Of a stretch of DNA of 64,000 bases, positions 10,144 through 18,677 are shown piece by piece. The notes beneath the pieces are model-generated. The model had not been told where the DNA came from. It ran no database searches and saw only the letters and a list, made by a program, of their open reading frames with translations. The stretch covers positions 114,492 through 178,491 of the forward strand of contig JARLIM010000033.1 of assembly GCA_031291725.1 (NCBI GenBank), read 5' to 3'. Position 1 is the stretch's first letter, and each line of letters begins with the position of its first letter. This DNA is from Acetobacteraceae bacterium. GTDB lineage: Bacteria > Pseudomonadota > Alphaproteobacteria > Acetobacterales > Acetobacteraceae. The position numbers and the translations under genes are program-made.

Positions 10144-10910
10144 TCCCCCAAAATCTCCATCGCCGCCGCCCGCAGCGACGGATCGCCCAGCGCCAGCACG
10201 CGCCCATCGCCCTGTGGGGACAGCGCACGGCCTTGCCAATCGGTGATCGAACCGCCTGCGCCCTCAATGATCGGCACCAAAGCCCCCCAATCCCAGGGCT
10301 GCATGGTGGCTTCGGCGATCACGTCGATCTGGCCGAGGGCGAGCAGGCCATAGGCATAGCAATCGCCACCATAGGAGACGCGGCGGGCGGCATCGCGCAG
10401 CCGCTGCCAGCGCGGCAGATCCGGCCCGAAAATCTCCGGCGAGGTGACGGAGAGTTCGGCATCGCCCAATGTCGCGCAATCCCGCGTGCGCGCATGGCCG
10501 TAAGCGCCCTTGAATGTCGTCGCCAAGCCATGGCCGCCAATCCAGCGCTCGCCGGTGATCGGCTGGTCGATGATGCCGACAATCGGACGCTCGCCATCGA
10601 ACAGCGAGACCAATGTGCCGAATTGCGGACGGCCGGTGATGAAGGCGCGCGTGCCGTCCACCGGGTCGAGCACCCAACGATAGCGGCTGCCGGGGTTCAG
10701 TTCGCCGAATTCCTCGCCGAAAATGCTGTGCTTGGGGAACATCTGGCTGAGCAGGCCGCGCATGGCCAGTTCCGCCGAGCGGTCGGCGATGGTGACGGGG
10801 CTGGCATCGGCCTTGCCGTCCACCGCAAGCCGGGCGCGGAAGAACGGTCGGATCGTCGCTGCCGCCACATCGGCGGCCGCTTCGGCTGCTGCGATGAAAT
10901 CCTCGATCAC
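10140..10910 (-). CDS. hisN: inositol monophosphatase family, histidinol-phosphatase-like
   Basis: This 256-aa member of the Mg2+-dependent FIG phosphatase superfamily has the metal-binding motifs GEEFG, WVLDPVDGTRAF (DPxDGT) and WDWGAL near the C-terminus. The pattern and length match the HisN-type histidinol-phosphatases common in alphaproteobacteria, which act in the last-but-one step of histidine synthesis. An inositol-1-phosphatase or 3'-phosphoadenosine phosphatase cannot be excluded by motif alone. It sits directly upstream of yejA with overlapping codons and divergent from kdsB, about 50 nt away. Confidence 0.8.
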   Translation of the reverse strand: MIEDFIAAAEAAADVAAATIRPFFRARLAVDGKADASPVTIADRSAELAMRGLLSQMFPKHSIFGEEFGELNPGSRYRWVLDPVDGTRAFITGRPQFGTLVSLFDGERPIVGIIDQPITGERWIGGHGLATTFKGAYGHARTRDCATLGDAELSVTSPEIFGPDLPRWQRLRDAARRVSYGGDCYAYGLLALGQIDVIAEATMQPWDWGALVPIIEGAGGSITDWQGRALSPQGDGRVLALGDPSLRAAAMEILGE

Positions 10911-10961
10911 GCGCCCATCCTCCGGTTTGCCAGTTCATGCCCGCTCGCGATATCGTGCGGT

Positions 10962-11705
10962 ATGAACCCGATCATCGTCATCCCCTCGCGTATGGCCTCC
11001 ACGAGGCTGCCGGGCAAGCCATTGGCCGATATTTGCGGCCGTCCCATGATCCTTCACGTGCTGGACCGCGCGCGCGAGGCCGATATCGGCACCGTGGCGG
11101 TGGCATGCAGTGAGCCGGAAGTCGCCGAGGCGGTGCGCGCCGATGGCGGCATCGCCGTGATGACCGACCCATCGCTGCCCTCCGGCTCCGATCGCGTGCA
11201 GGCGGCGTTGACGGTGCTTGATCCCACCGGCAAGCATGACGTGGTGGTCAACCTTCAGGGCGATCTGCCCACCATTCCGTTCGAGATGCTGCGCGCCGTG
11301 CTGGCCGCCCTCGGCGACCCGGCCACCGATATCGGCACCCTCGTCGCCCCCATCGAGACGGAGGAGGAACGCAATGCCTCCTCGGTGGTCAAAGTCGCCT
11401 GTGCCTTCGCGCCGGGGCAATCCGTGGCACAGGCTTTCTATTTCTCACGTGCAACAATACCGTGGGGCGAAGGGCCGCTTTGGCATCACATTGGCGTGTA
11501 TGCCTATCGTCGTCCGGCGCTGTCCCGTTTCGTATCTCTACCGCCTTCGCCGCTTGAGAAACGAGAAAGTCTAGAGCAACTGCGGGCTTTGGAAGCCGGC
11601 ATGCGGATTTCCGCCGCCCGCGTGGGCCATGCGCCGTTTGGCGTCGATACGCCGATAGATCTCGAACGTGCCCGTCGAGAGTTGGGAACATCTCGCCAGA
11701 ATTGA
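10962..11705 (+). CDS. kdsB: 3-deoxy-manno-octulosonate cytidylyltransferase (CMP-KDO synthetase)
   Basis: KdsB activates KDO with CTP for lipopolysaccharide core assembly. The N-terminus IIVIPSRMASTRLPGKPLADICGRPM is the nucleotidyltransferase signature; NLQGDLP, the YFSRATIPW block and HIGVYAYRR are diagnostic for KdsB. At 247 aa it matches the E. coli enzyme (248 aa). The ATG at 10962 is chosen by homology; the frame is open far upstream but that part is antisense to hisN. It indicates a Gram-negative outer membrane with KDO-containing LPS. Confidence 0.93.
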   Translation: MNPIIVIPSRMASTRLPGKPLADICGRPMILHVLDRAREADIGTVAVACSEPEVAEAVRADGGIAVMTDPSLPSGSDRVQAALTVLDPTGKHDVVVNLQGDLPTIPFEMLRAVLAALGDPATDIGTLVAPIETEEERNASSVVKVACAFAPGQSVAQAFYFSRATIPWGEGPLWHHIGVYAYRRPALSRFVSLPPSPLEKRESLEQLRALEAGMRISAARVGHAPFGVDTPIDLERARRELGTSRQN

Positions 11706-11752
11706 TAAGTTCGGTTTAGTGTAAAGTGGCGAAAGTCACAGGACACTGCACA

Positions 11753-12466
11753 ATGAGCGATCGGTCACTTACTCCAGATGGGCAGGCACGACGTGTTCTG
11801 GTGATTGATCGCAACATAACAGTTGCCCTCATGGTGGGCAGCTTGTTGCGACGCTGGGGGTTTCAGGTCGAGCGCGATTCCGGCAATGGCGATGCCTACC
11901 CGGAGCCGGGTTGGGACCTGATCGTGGCCGATCCGCAGAGCAATCCAGACCGTCTGGGCGCGCTGCGCCGTCGCGGTGTGCCCTGGGTGGCGCTGATCTC
12001 CGCCGGGGACGCCCGCGAAACCGCCGATGCCGCTGCCTGGATCTACAAACCCATCGAAGCCGGTGAGTTGCAGGATGCCATCAATCGCGCCTTGACCAGC
12101 GACACCGCCGCCACCAGCGTGGGCGTGGACACGGCGTCGATTGTGGAGCTTTGGGGCAGTCTGGATCACCCCGGCTATCGTCAGGTGGCCAATGCTTTCC
12201 TCGGCGAGATCGACAAGCGTGTGGTTTCGATGGTGGACAGTCTGGCCAGCGACAACCGCAAGCAACTGCATCTTGAAGCGCATTCGGTGGGCAGTGCTGC
12301 GGCCAATGTGGGTGGCATGGCGATCTCCCGCGCCGCCCGCGCGTTGGAGGCGGTGGCGTTGGAGGGCGATGCCGCGACGTTGCGGTCCTTGGTCGAATCC
12401 GTGGAAGCTGCCTGCCGCCGCGACCTTCCCGCCATTCGCAAGCTGGCATCCGACATCCCATCATGA
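11753..12466 (+). CDS. REC-HPt protein (receiver plus histidine phosphotransfer domain)
   Basis: Residues 14-114 form a receiver-like domain with Asp19, probable phospho-acceptor Asp60 (DLIVADPQ), Ser83 and Lys99 (YKPI); the first acidic pocket is reduced to one Asp. Residues about 125-235 form a four-helix HPt domain with acceptor His177 in EAHSVGSAAANVGG. The ATG at 11753 has AGGA 9 nt upstream; a GTG at 11726 is possible. Its TGA overlaps the ATG of the REC-OsmC gene (ATGA), so the two are co-translated. It probably passes phosphate between an unlinked histidine kinase and the neighbouring receiver. Confidence 0.85.
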   Translation: MSDRSLTPDGQARRVLVIDRNITVALMVGSLLRRWGFQVERDSGNGDAYPEPGWDLIVADPQSNPDRLGALRRRGVPWVALISAGDARETADAAAWIYKPIEAGELQDAINRALTSDTAATSVGVDTASIVELWGSLDHPGYRQVANAFLGEIDKRVVSMVDSLASDNRKQLHLEAHSVGSAAANVGGMAISRAARALEAVALEGDAATLRSLVESVEAACRRDLPAIRKLASDIPS

Positions 12467-13335
12467 TCGGTCGGATTCTCATCGTTGAGGACAGCCCTTC
12501 TCTCGCCCTAACCTTTCGCCTGCATCTGGGCGGGTTGGGGCACGCGATCTTCCAGGCCAATGACGGCAAAGAGGCGCTGGAACTGCTGACGCAGCAGACA
12601 TTTGATCTGATCCTGCTCGATCTCGAACTGCCTGACATGAGCGGCGTGGATATTCTGCGACTGGTGCGCGGCTATGCGCGACCGCCGGCCGTGGTGGTCG
12701 TCACCGCGCGCAGCTCGGCACAGCAGGCGGAGGCGTTGGTGCTTGAGGGGGCGTTCGACTACCTCGTCAAACCGTTCAATGGCCCGCGTCTGGTCACGAC
12801 GGTGAACAACGCGCTCGGCTACGCCGCCCTGCAACACGCCCGCTTCGCCCGCCCCAGCCCGGCCACGCGCACGCATCGCTACGGCGTGGCCGTCACCTGG
12901 ACCGGCAATATGGGCAGCGGCACCAGCCATTACCGCGCCTATAATCGCAATCACATCATCTCCACCCCCGGCCGCCCACCGATCCCCGGCTCGTCCGATC
13001 CGCTGTTTCTGGGCGATGCGACGCGGTGGAATCCCGAGCAGCTCTTGGTCGCCGCTGTCTCGGCCTGTCACAAGCTGTGGTATCTGCATCTGTGTGCCGA
13101 GGCGGGCGTGGTGGTGACGGACTATGAGGATGATGCCGAGGGCAGCATGGCGGAAACCGCCGATGGCAGCGGCCATTTCACCGCCATCGTGCTGCATCCG
13201 CGCGTGATCATCAGCCCCACCTCCGACCCCAAGCGCGCCCGACATCTGCACGAGGCAGCGCATGAGAAGTGCTTCATTGCCAATTCGCTGAATTTCCCGG
13301 TGCGCTGCGAGGCGCTGGTGATGGTGGATGCGTGA
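12463..13335 (+). CDS. receiver domain fused to OsmC-family thiol peroxidase
   Basis: Residues 1-118 are a canonical receiver: Glu9/Asp10, phospho-acceptor Asp53, Thr81 and Lys103 at textbook spacing. After a linker of about 18 residues, residues 138-290 are an OsmC-family domain with the paired cysteines Cys202 (SACHK) and Cys270 (EKCFIANS), used by the family to reduce organic hydroperoxides. No stop or plausible internal ATG separates the halves, so this reads as a single 290-aa protein. OsmC as a response-regulator output is not an arrangement I know. The gene overlaps the REC-HPt gene upstream (ATGA) and the hydrolase gene downstream. Confidence 0.85.
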   Translation: MIGRILIVEDSPSLALTFRLHLGGLGHAIFQANDGKEALELLTQQTFDLILLDLELPDMSGVDILRLVRGYARPPAVVVVTARSSAQQAEALVLEGAFDYLVKPFNGPRLVTTVNNALGYAALQHARFARPSPATRTHRYGVAVTWTGNMGSGTSHYRAYNRNHIISTPGRPPIPGSSDPLFLGDATRWNPEQLLVAAVSACHKLWYLHLCAEAGVVVTDYEDDAEGSMAETADGSGHFTAIVLHPRVIISPTSDPKRARHLHEAAHEKCFIANSLNFPVRCEALVMVDA

Positions 13336-13906
13336 GCCGATGATGCCCCACTCCGCCCTGACGCTGGTTATCGTTCCTGGCCACGGCAATTCCGGACCGG
13401 AGCATTGGCAGACGCGGCTGGAGGCAGCGCATCCGGGGGCGGTTCGGGTACGGCAGACACATTGGAACGTGCCAATCCGCCGCCCGTGGGTGTCCGGTCT
13501 GGCGCGGACGATGCGGCATGTGCATGGACCGGCGCTCCTGATCGGCCACAGCGCCGGGGTTTCCACCATCGTCAGTTGGGCGCTGCAATCGTCGCCACCG
13601 GACAATGTGATCGGCGCCATCCTGGTCGGGCCGCCGGATATGGAGGCGAGGCTGCCGGGCTATCCGCCCACATGGGCGTTCCGGCTGGCGGGCTGGGCAC
13701 CGATCCCGCAGCGGCGATTGCCGTTCCGCTCCATCGTGGTGGCGAGTGAGACCGATCCGTTCTGCAAGCTGGCGCGGGCGAAGGCGTTCGCGCACGCTTG
13801 GGGCAGTGAGTTTGTCGATATCGGTGCGGCGGGGCATATCAACACTGCGGCCGGATTTGGCGAATGGCCGCTGATCCATCGGCTTGTCGCCAGCTTCCAA
13901 CCGTAA
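13328..13906 (+). CDS. RBBP9/YdeN-family alpha/beta serine hydrolase
   Basis: This small hydrolase (192 aa) has an N-terminal VIVPGHGNSGPEHWQT motif and the nucleophile elbow GHSAG. The acid lies in ASETDPFC and the catalytic His in AGHINTAAGFGEWP, which is diagnostic for the RBBP9/YdeN family. Substrate is unknown for most members. The ATG at 13328 overlaps the REC-OsmC stop by 8 nt; starts at 13340 or 13343 are equally possible. Its place in the run suggests co-expression with the REC-HPt/REC-OsmC pair. Confidence 0.8.
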   Translation: MREPMMPHSALTLVIVPGHGNSGPEHWQTRLEAAHPGAVRVRQTHWNVPIRRPWVSGLARTMRHVHGPALLIGHSAGVSTIVSWALQSSPPDNVIGAILVGPPDMEARLPGYPPTWAFRLAGWAPIPQRRLPFRSIVVASETDPFCKLARAKAFAHAWGSEFVDIGAAGHINTAAGFGEWPLIHRLVASFQP

Positions 13907-13914
13907 GAGCCTTC

Positions 13915-14763
13915 ATGAACGCCACGCTCGCCGGATGTGCGGCCATCGCACTCTGGGCCTTTCTCGCCCTGCTCTCCCGTGGGGCGGCCGATGTGCCGCC
14001 GCTGGAATTGACCGCACTTGCCTTCGCCGTCTCGGCCACACTCGGCTTGGGCGTGGTCGCCGCGCGGGGGCGGTTGGCGGCGTTGCGGCAGCAGCCCTTG
14101 GCGTGGCTGCATGGGGTGGGCGGGCTGGCGGGCTATCACGCGCTGTATTTCGCCGCCCTCGACCTCGCCCCCCCGGCAGAGGCCGGGCTGCTGAATTATG
14201 GCTGGCCGCTGCTGATCGTGCTGTTCTCCGCCCCCATCCTGGGCATGCAGCTGAACCGCCACCACGCCATCGGTGCGGCGTTGTCGGCGGCGGGGTGTTT
14301 GTTGCTGCTGGTGGCGCGCGATAGCTCCGTCGCACGCGGCGGGCTGGCGTGGTTGGGCGATCTGCTGGCGGCGGCGGCAGCGGTGACATGGGCGCTGTAT
14401 TCGGTGCTCTCCCGCCGGATGGGCAGCGTGCCGACCGAGGCGGTGGCCGGGTTCTGCGCGGCCTCGGCGGTGCTGGCGGCGGCGGCGACACTGGCCTTCG
14501 AACATCCGATCTGGCCGGGCGGCGTGGCGTGGCTGTCGATTGTGGCGCTGGGTGCCGGGCCGGTGGGCGGGGCGTTCTTCCTGTGGGATATCGGCATGAA
14601 ACGCGGCGACCCGCGCCTGCTCGGCACGCTGGCCTATGCCACGCCGGTGCTCTCCACCCTGCTGCTCTGCCTCGGCGGCTACGCGCCCTGGAGCCTGACC
14701 TTGGTCATCGCCGCCCTGTTGGTGGCAACCGGCGGCCTGCTGGCCTCGCGCAGCGCGCGCTGA
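13915..14763 (+). CDS. EamA/DMT-family transporter
   Basis: A 282-aa, ten-helix protein built of two EamA repeats (residues about 1-130 and 145-280). GAGPVGGAFFLWDIGMKRGDPRLLGTLAYATPVLSTLLL is the second-repeat core, of which FFLWDIGMKRGDP is the key stretch. Drug/metabolite transporters of this type export amino acids or metabolites; the YddG-like WDIGMKRGD motif recalls aromatic amino-acid exporters. The start is ATG 13915, eight nt after the hydrolase stop. Substrate cannot be assigned. Confidence 0.85.
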   Translation: MNATLAGCAAIALWAFLALLSRGAADVPPLELTALAFAVSATLGLGVVAARGRLAALRQQPLAWLHGVGGLAGYHALYFAALDLAPPAEAGLLNYGWPLLIVLFSAPILGMQLNRHHAIGAALSAAGCLLLLVARDSSVARGGLAWLGDLLAAAAAVTWALYSVLSRRMGSVPTEAVAGFCAASAVLAAAATLAFEHPIWPGGVAWLSIVALGAGPVGGAFFLWDIGMKRGDPRLLGTLAYATPVLSTLLLCLGGYAPWSLTLVIAALLVATGGLLASRSAR

Positions 14764-14800
14764 GCGGCTACAACATCGGCAAAATCTCGGGAGAAATTGT

Positions 14801-15775
14801 GTGAGCTCGTCACCCAGCGCAGAAGACAGCGTGATCGTCGCCCGGCAGGGACGCATTGGCCACATCACCCTCAACCGCCCGAAGGCCCTCAACGCCCTCA
14901 ATCTGGAGATGATCCGCAGCCTCGCCACCACGCTTGCGGCGTGGCGCGACGACCCGGCGGTGCATGCGGTGGTGATCACCGGCGCGGGGGAACGGGCGTT
15001 TTGCGCGGGTGGAGATATTCGGGCGGTACGCGACGCCGCCCTGGCCGGGCATGACGAGATCATCCGCGCCTTTTTCAGCGAGGAATACGCCGTCAACGCC
15101 GCCATTGCGGGCTATCCCAAACCCTATATCGCGCTGATCGACGGCTTCTGCATGGGCGGCGGCATTGGGCTGTCGGTGCATGGCCAGATCCGGGTGGCCA
15201 GCCAAACCGCGCATTTCGCCATGCCCGAGACGGCCATTGCCCTGTTCCCCGATGTCGGCGCGACCCATGTGCTGCCACGTCTGCCGGGGGAACTCGGCAT
15301 GTATCTCGGCCTGACCGGCACGCGGCTGACCGGGGCGGATGCGGTGCATGCCGGTTTTGCCACGCATTTCGTCGATCACGCCGATTTCCCGGCCCTGCTG
15401 GAGGCGCTGGCGTTGGACGGTGCTGCGGCGGTGGCGCGGTTTGCGCGTGAATTGCCGGAATTCAGCCTCGCCCCGCATCGGGCGGCGATCGATCGCTGCT
15501 TCGGTCAGGCCTCCATCGCGGCCATCGAGGCGGCACTGAAGGCCGAGGGCAGCGCGTGGGCGGAGGAGACATTGGCCACGCTGCTGAAAATGTCCCCGGC
15601 CTCGCTGCGCTGGACGTTCGACATCCTGCGCGCGGGTGCCCATCGCACGCTGGCGCAATGTCTGGCGGCGGAGTTCGAACTGGTCCAGCGCGTCGCCCAT
15701 CACCCGGATTTCGCCGAGGGCGTGCGCGCGATGGTGATCGACAAGGACCGCTCGCCGAAATGGCAGGCGGCTTAA
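14801..15775 (+). CDS. enoyl-CoA hydratase/isomerase family, 3-hydroxyisobutyryl-CoA hydrolase-like
   Basis: The 324-aa protein has the crotonase oxyanion-hole segments RAFCAGGDIRAV and FCMGGGIGLSVHG. It also has features of the HIBCH subgroup: FSEEYAVN, MPETAIALFPDVGATHVLPRLPG, and the C-terminal FAEGVRAMVIDKDRSPKW. HIBCH frees 3-hydroxyisobutyrate from its CoA ester in valine breakdown. The GTG start at 14801 follows GGAG by 8 nt. No other valine catabolic genes are near. A generic enoyl-CoA hydratase is the alternative, but the C-terminal DKDRSPKW favours the hydrolase. Confidence 0.85.
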   Translation: MSSSPSAEDSVIVARQGRIGHITLNRPKALNALNLEMIRSLATTLAAWRDDPAVHAVVITGAGERAFCAGGDIRAVRDAALAGHDEIIRAFFSEEYAVNAAIAGYPKPYIALIDGFCMGGGIGLSVHGQIRVASQTAHFAMPETAIALFPDVGATHVLPRLPGELGMYLGLTGTRLTGADAVHAGFATHFVDHADFPALLEALALDGAAAVARFARELPEFSLAPHRAAIDRCFGQASIAAIEAALKAEGSAWAEETLATLLKMSPASLRWTFDILRAGAHRTLAQCLAAEFELVQRVAHHPDFAEGVRAMVIDKDRSPKWQAA

Positions 15776-15788
15776 TACGCTGATGAAC

Positions 15789-15819
15789 ACCGTCATTGCG
15801 CGCGCAGCGCAGTGACGGT
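15789..15819. repeat. dispersed CGTCATTGCG palindrome, copy 2 (terminator position)
   Basis: Arms ACCGTCATTGCGC and GCGCAGTGACGGT pair at 12 of 13 positions around a 5-nt loop. It fills the 44-nt gap between two convergent stop codons (15775 and 15820), so it is well placed to end transcription from both sides. Confidence 0.6.
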
Positions 15820-16746
15820 CTATGCCGGAATCTCCCCCGAATTGCTGCCACAGAGCAGCACGCCCACCCGTGCGCCCGGCTTGGGCACATAAGCCCCGCA
15901 CAGCAACGCGGCCAACGCCACCGCCCCGCCCGGCTCCGCGATCAGGCGCAGGCGGTCCCAGATCAATCGACGGGCCGCGATGATGGCGTCATCCGGCACC
16001 AGCACGGCCTCGGCGACGAAATTCCGGGCAATCGGAAACATCACCGCCCCCACTTGCCGTGCGCCGAGGGAATCCGCCGCCACACCGCCCACCGGCGATG
16101 CCACCGGCGCCCCGGCGGCGAGCGCGTCGTGCAGACAGGGGCAGCCTTCCGGCTCCACACCGATCACCCGCACCCGCCCCTGATACCACGCCGCAATCCC
16201 GCCGATCAGCCCACCGCCGCCGGTGGCGACGAGAAGATCGGTCAGCTCCGGCGCATCCTGTTCAATCTCCCGCGCCACCGTGCCCTGCCCGGCAAGGACG
16301 GCGGAATGATCATAGGCATGCACATCCAACGCCCCCGTTTCAGCCTGACGGACGCGGCAGGCAGCCAGCGCCTCGTTATAGGTGGCGCCCCCTTGCACCA
16401 CCATGGCACCGAAGCTCTCGATGCGGCTGCGCTTGGCGGCAGGGGTGAGTGCGGGGATGTAGATTTCGGCACGCAGCCCCAGAGCGCGGGCGGCATAGGC
16501 CACCGCCGCGCCGTGATTGCCGCCCGAGGCCGCGATCACCCCCGCCTCCGGCACGGCACCGGCGGAGAGGATGCGGTTGAACGCCCCGCGCGGCTTGAAA
16601 CTGCCCGCATGTTGCAGCAATTCAAGCTTGAGGGTGAGATCATATCCCAGCCCCAATTCATCGGCCGCCAATCGCAAGATGGGGGTGCGACGAACCCTGC
16701 CCTGGATGCGGAATGCGGCTTGTTCGATGTCGGTGTGTGTGATCAT
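15820..16746 (-). CDS. threonine/serine dehydratase, PLP fold type II
   Basis: This 308-aa enzyme deaminates threonine or serine to 2-oxobutyrate or pyruvate. The PLP lysine is in QHAGSFKPRGAFNR, the substrate loop is SGGNHG, and the phosphate cup is GGGGLIGG. It lacks the C-terminal ACT regulatory domain of biosynthetic IlvA, so it resembles catabolic TdcB, serine racemase or ectoine-utilisation EutB homologues. The ATG at 16746 was chosen because the open frame beyond it is antisense-like. It is divergent from hprK. Confidence 0.85.
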   Translation of the reverse strand: MITHTDIEQAAFRIQGRVRRTPILRLAADELGLGYDLTLKLELLQHAGSFKPRGAFNRILSAGAVPEAGVIAASGGNHGAAVAYAARALGLRAEIYIPALTPAAKRSRIESFGAMVVQGGATYNEALAACRVRQAETGALDVHAYDHSAVLAGQGTVAREIEQDAPELTDLLVATGGGGLIGGIAAWYQGRVRVIGVEPEGCPCLHDALAAGAPVASPVGGVAADSLGARQVGAVMFPIARNFVAEAVLVPDDAIIAARRLIWDRLRLIAEPGGAVALAALLCGAYVPKPGARVGVLLCGSNSGEIPA

Positions 16747-16837
16747 GCGTGAAGTGTCGTGTGTCCTGGTTGCATCGGCAATCCCTGGCATGACATGACA
16801 CCAAAGAAGCCTCTTTTCTTGCGTGGCACAAAAGCTC

Positions 16838-17275
16838 ATGTTCCCCCCCGCGATGCAGATCCATGGCAGTTGCGTCTCCCGTGAGGGCGTGGGCGTTGTT
16901 CTGCTGGGCCCTTCGGGGTGCGGCAAATCGGATCTTGTGTTGCGACTTCTGGAGTGCGGCTTCGTGCTGGTGGCGGATGATCGGGTCAACATCGCAGACG
17001 GCTTTGCCTCGGCGCCCCCGGCGTTGGCGGGGCTGTTGGAAATTCGCGGCCTGGGCATTCTGCGCCTGCCGCATGCGGCGCAGGCCAAGCTTGCGCTGGC
17101 TGTCGATCTGTCCGCACGTGCCGACCGCCTGCCGATGCCCGAACATCATGACGCGCTGAATCTGCCCCTGGTGCATGTCGATCCCGCCGCCGCCTCCGCC
17201 CCGTTGCGGGTGGCACGTGCCCTGGATTGCGCCCTCGGCCTGGCCCCCCAGCTCGCCGGGAGCTTTCGGCCATGA
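16838..17275 (+). CDS. hprK: HPr kinase/phosphorylase, short alphaproteobacterial form
   Basis: The protein (145 aa from ATG 16838) is only the catalytic C-terminal half of classical HprK. It has Walker A GPSGCGKSD (Lys30), LVADDRV and the HprK signature LEIRGLGIL. Short forms lacking the N-terminal domain are usual in alphaproteobacteria. GTG 16823 and ATG 16853 are alternative starts. It would phosphorylate HPr at Ser59, encoded in the same run. Its TGA overlaps the rapZ ATG (ATGA). Confidence 0.9.
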   Translation: MFPPAMQIHGSCVSREGVGVVLLGPSGCGKSDLVLRLLECGFVLVADDRVNIADGFASAPPALAGLLEIRGLGILRLPHAAQAKLALAVDLSARADRLPMPEHHDALNLPLVHVDPAAASAPLRVARALDCALGLAPQLAGSFRP

Positions 17276-18228
17276 GCCCGCGCAAACGTGTTGTGATCGT
17301 CAGCGGCCTGTCCGGCGCTGGCAAAGCCTCCACGCTGCATGCCCTGGAGGATATCGGCTTCGAAGCCATCGACAATCCGCCGCTGTCCTTCGTGGAGGAA
17401 CTCGTCGCCCGTCCTGGGTTGGATGGGATGGAGGGGCAGCAGATTGCATTCGGCGTCGATGCCCGCTCGCGCGGCTTCAAGGTGGAGAATGTGCTCTCCA
17501 CGCTGGAACGGCTGCGCGCCAATCCGGCCATCGAGGCCGATCTGGTCTTTGCCTGGGCGGAAGAGGGCGTGCTGCAACGCCGCTTCACGGAAACCCGCCG
17601 CCGCCATCCGCTGGCCCCCGAAGGTCGCGTGCAGGACGGCATCGCCGCCGAACAGGCACTGACCGCACCTCTGCGCGAAGCCGCCGATCTGATGATCGAC
17701 ACATCAGACCTCTCCCTGGCCGGGCTGCGACAGATTGTCGAACAACGCTATGGCAACGCCGATGAGGCCAGCGACAAGCCGCGTGCGCCGGGTTTGGCGG
17801 TGTCGTTGATGTCCTTCGGCTACCCGCTGGGCCTGCCGCGTGAGGCGGATGTGGTGATGGATGCGCGCTTCCTGCGCAATCCGCATTACGATCCGCTGTT
17901 GCGTCCCAGCACCGGGCTTGATCCGGCGGTGGCCGCCTATGTGGAAGCCGATCCGATTTTTGCTGAATTCTACGATCGTCTGGCAGGCATGTTGCTCCTG
18001 CTCTTGCCTCGCTTCCGCCAAGAGGGCAAGAAATACGCGACCATTGCGATCGGGTGCACGGGGGGCCGGCACCGGTCAGTGGCCATCGTCGAAAAACTGG
18101 CGGCGACCCTCTCCGAAGCAGGCTGGCGCGTGAGCATCACACATCGGGAATTGGCGCGCGAACGCGCCGCGTTGAAACCTGCTGAGCCAGCCAAACCGGC
18201 GGCGCCTGCCGAGAAAGCGCATTCATGA
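17272..18228 (+). CDS. rapZ: RNase adapter protein RapZ / nucleotide-binding YvcJ family
   Basis: The 318-aa protein has an N-terminal P-loop and the RapZ C-terminal domain (YPLGLPREADVVMDARFLRNPHYDP, IGCTGGRHRSV), which binds GlcNAc-6-P and RNA in E. coli RapZ. The P-loop reads GLSGAGKAST, so Ala follows the Walker Lys where Ser/Thr is usual; nucleotide binding may be altered. It overlaps hprK and EIIA genes by ATGA. In enterobacteria RapZ controls glmS mRNA; glmS is also in this window, but 33 kb away. Confidence 0.92.
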   Translation: MSPRKRVVIVSGLSGAGKASTLHALEDIGFEAIDNPPLSFVEELVARPGLDGMEGQQIAFGVDARSRGFKVENVLSTLERLRANPAIEADLVFAWAEEGVLQRRFTETRRRHPLAPEGRVQDGIAAEQALTAPLREAADLMIDTSDLSLAGLRQIVEQRYGNADEASDKPRAPGLAVSLMSFGYPLGLPREADVVMDARFLRNPHYDPLLRPSTGLDPAVAAYVEADPIFAEFYDRLAGMLLLLLPRFRQEGKKYATIAIGCTGGRHRSVAIVEKLAATLSEAGWRVSITHRELARERAALKPAEPAKPAAPAEKAHS

Positions 18229-18677
18229 TCGGTCTTGTGCTTGTCACCCACGGTCGGCTGGCCGAGGAATTGCGGCTGGCGATGGAGCATGTGGTCGGCC
18301 AGCAGCGCAATGTCTGCACGGTCTGCATCGGTGCCGATGACGACATCGAAGGCCGTCGCGCCGAGATCCGCAATTGCGTCGCCAAAGTCGATACCGGCGA
18401 CGGCGTGATCCTGCTGACCGACATGTTCGGCGGCACCCCCTCCAATCTTGCGATTTCGCAGATGGACCGCGAGGGCGTGGAAGTGATCGCGGGCGTGAAC
18501 CTGCCCATGCTGGTCAAGATCGCCAAGGTCCGTTCCGCGCAACCGCTCGCGGAAGTTGTGGACTGCGCACAGAATGCGGGGCGGAAATACATTGCTGCCG
18601 CGTCCAATGTGTTGCCCAATGGGCACGGGAACGCTGGCAATCTTGCCAAAGCATCGACGAACGGGAAGTGCGGGTGA
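18225..18677 (+). CDS. PTS EIIA component, mannose/fructose family
   Basis: This single-domain EIIA-Man (150 aa) begins IGLVLVTHGRLAEEL, where His9 is the phosphorylated residue; LLTDMFGGTPSN is the family signature. No EIIB, EIIC or EIID gene lies nearby, so it probably acts as the terminal phospho-signal rather than in sugar uptake. It overlaps rapZ by ATGA and HPr by GTGA. Confidence 0.92.
   Translation: MIGLVLVTHGRLAEELRLAMEHVVGQQRNVCTVCIGADDDIEGRRAEIRNCVAKVDTGDGVILLTDMFGGTPSNLAISQMDREGVEVIAGVNLPMLVKIAKVRSAQPLAEVVDCAQNAGRKYIAAASNVLPNGHGNAGNLAKASTNGKCG

Noticed and set aside
8389..10353. 654-codon plus-strand frame
   Set aside because: It is antisense to yejA, which has a signal peptide and family motifs. 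No ribosome site or domain was seen.
10035..11705. kdsB extended upstream to 10035
   Set aside because: The extra residues are antisense to hisN. The conserved KdsB N-terminus begins at ATG 10962.
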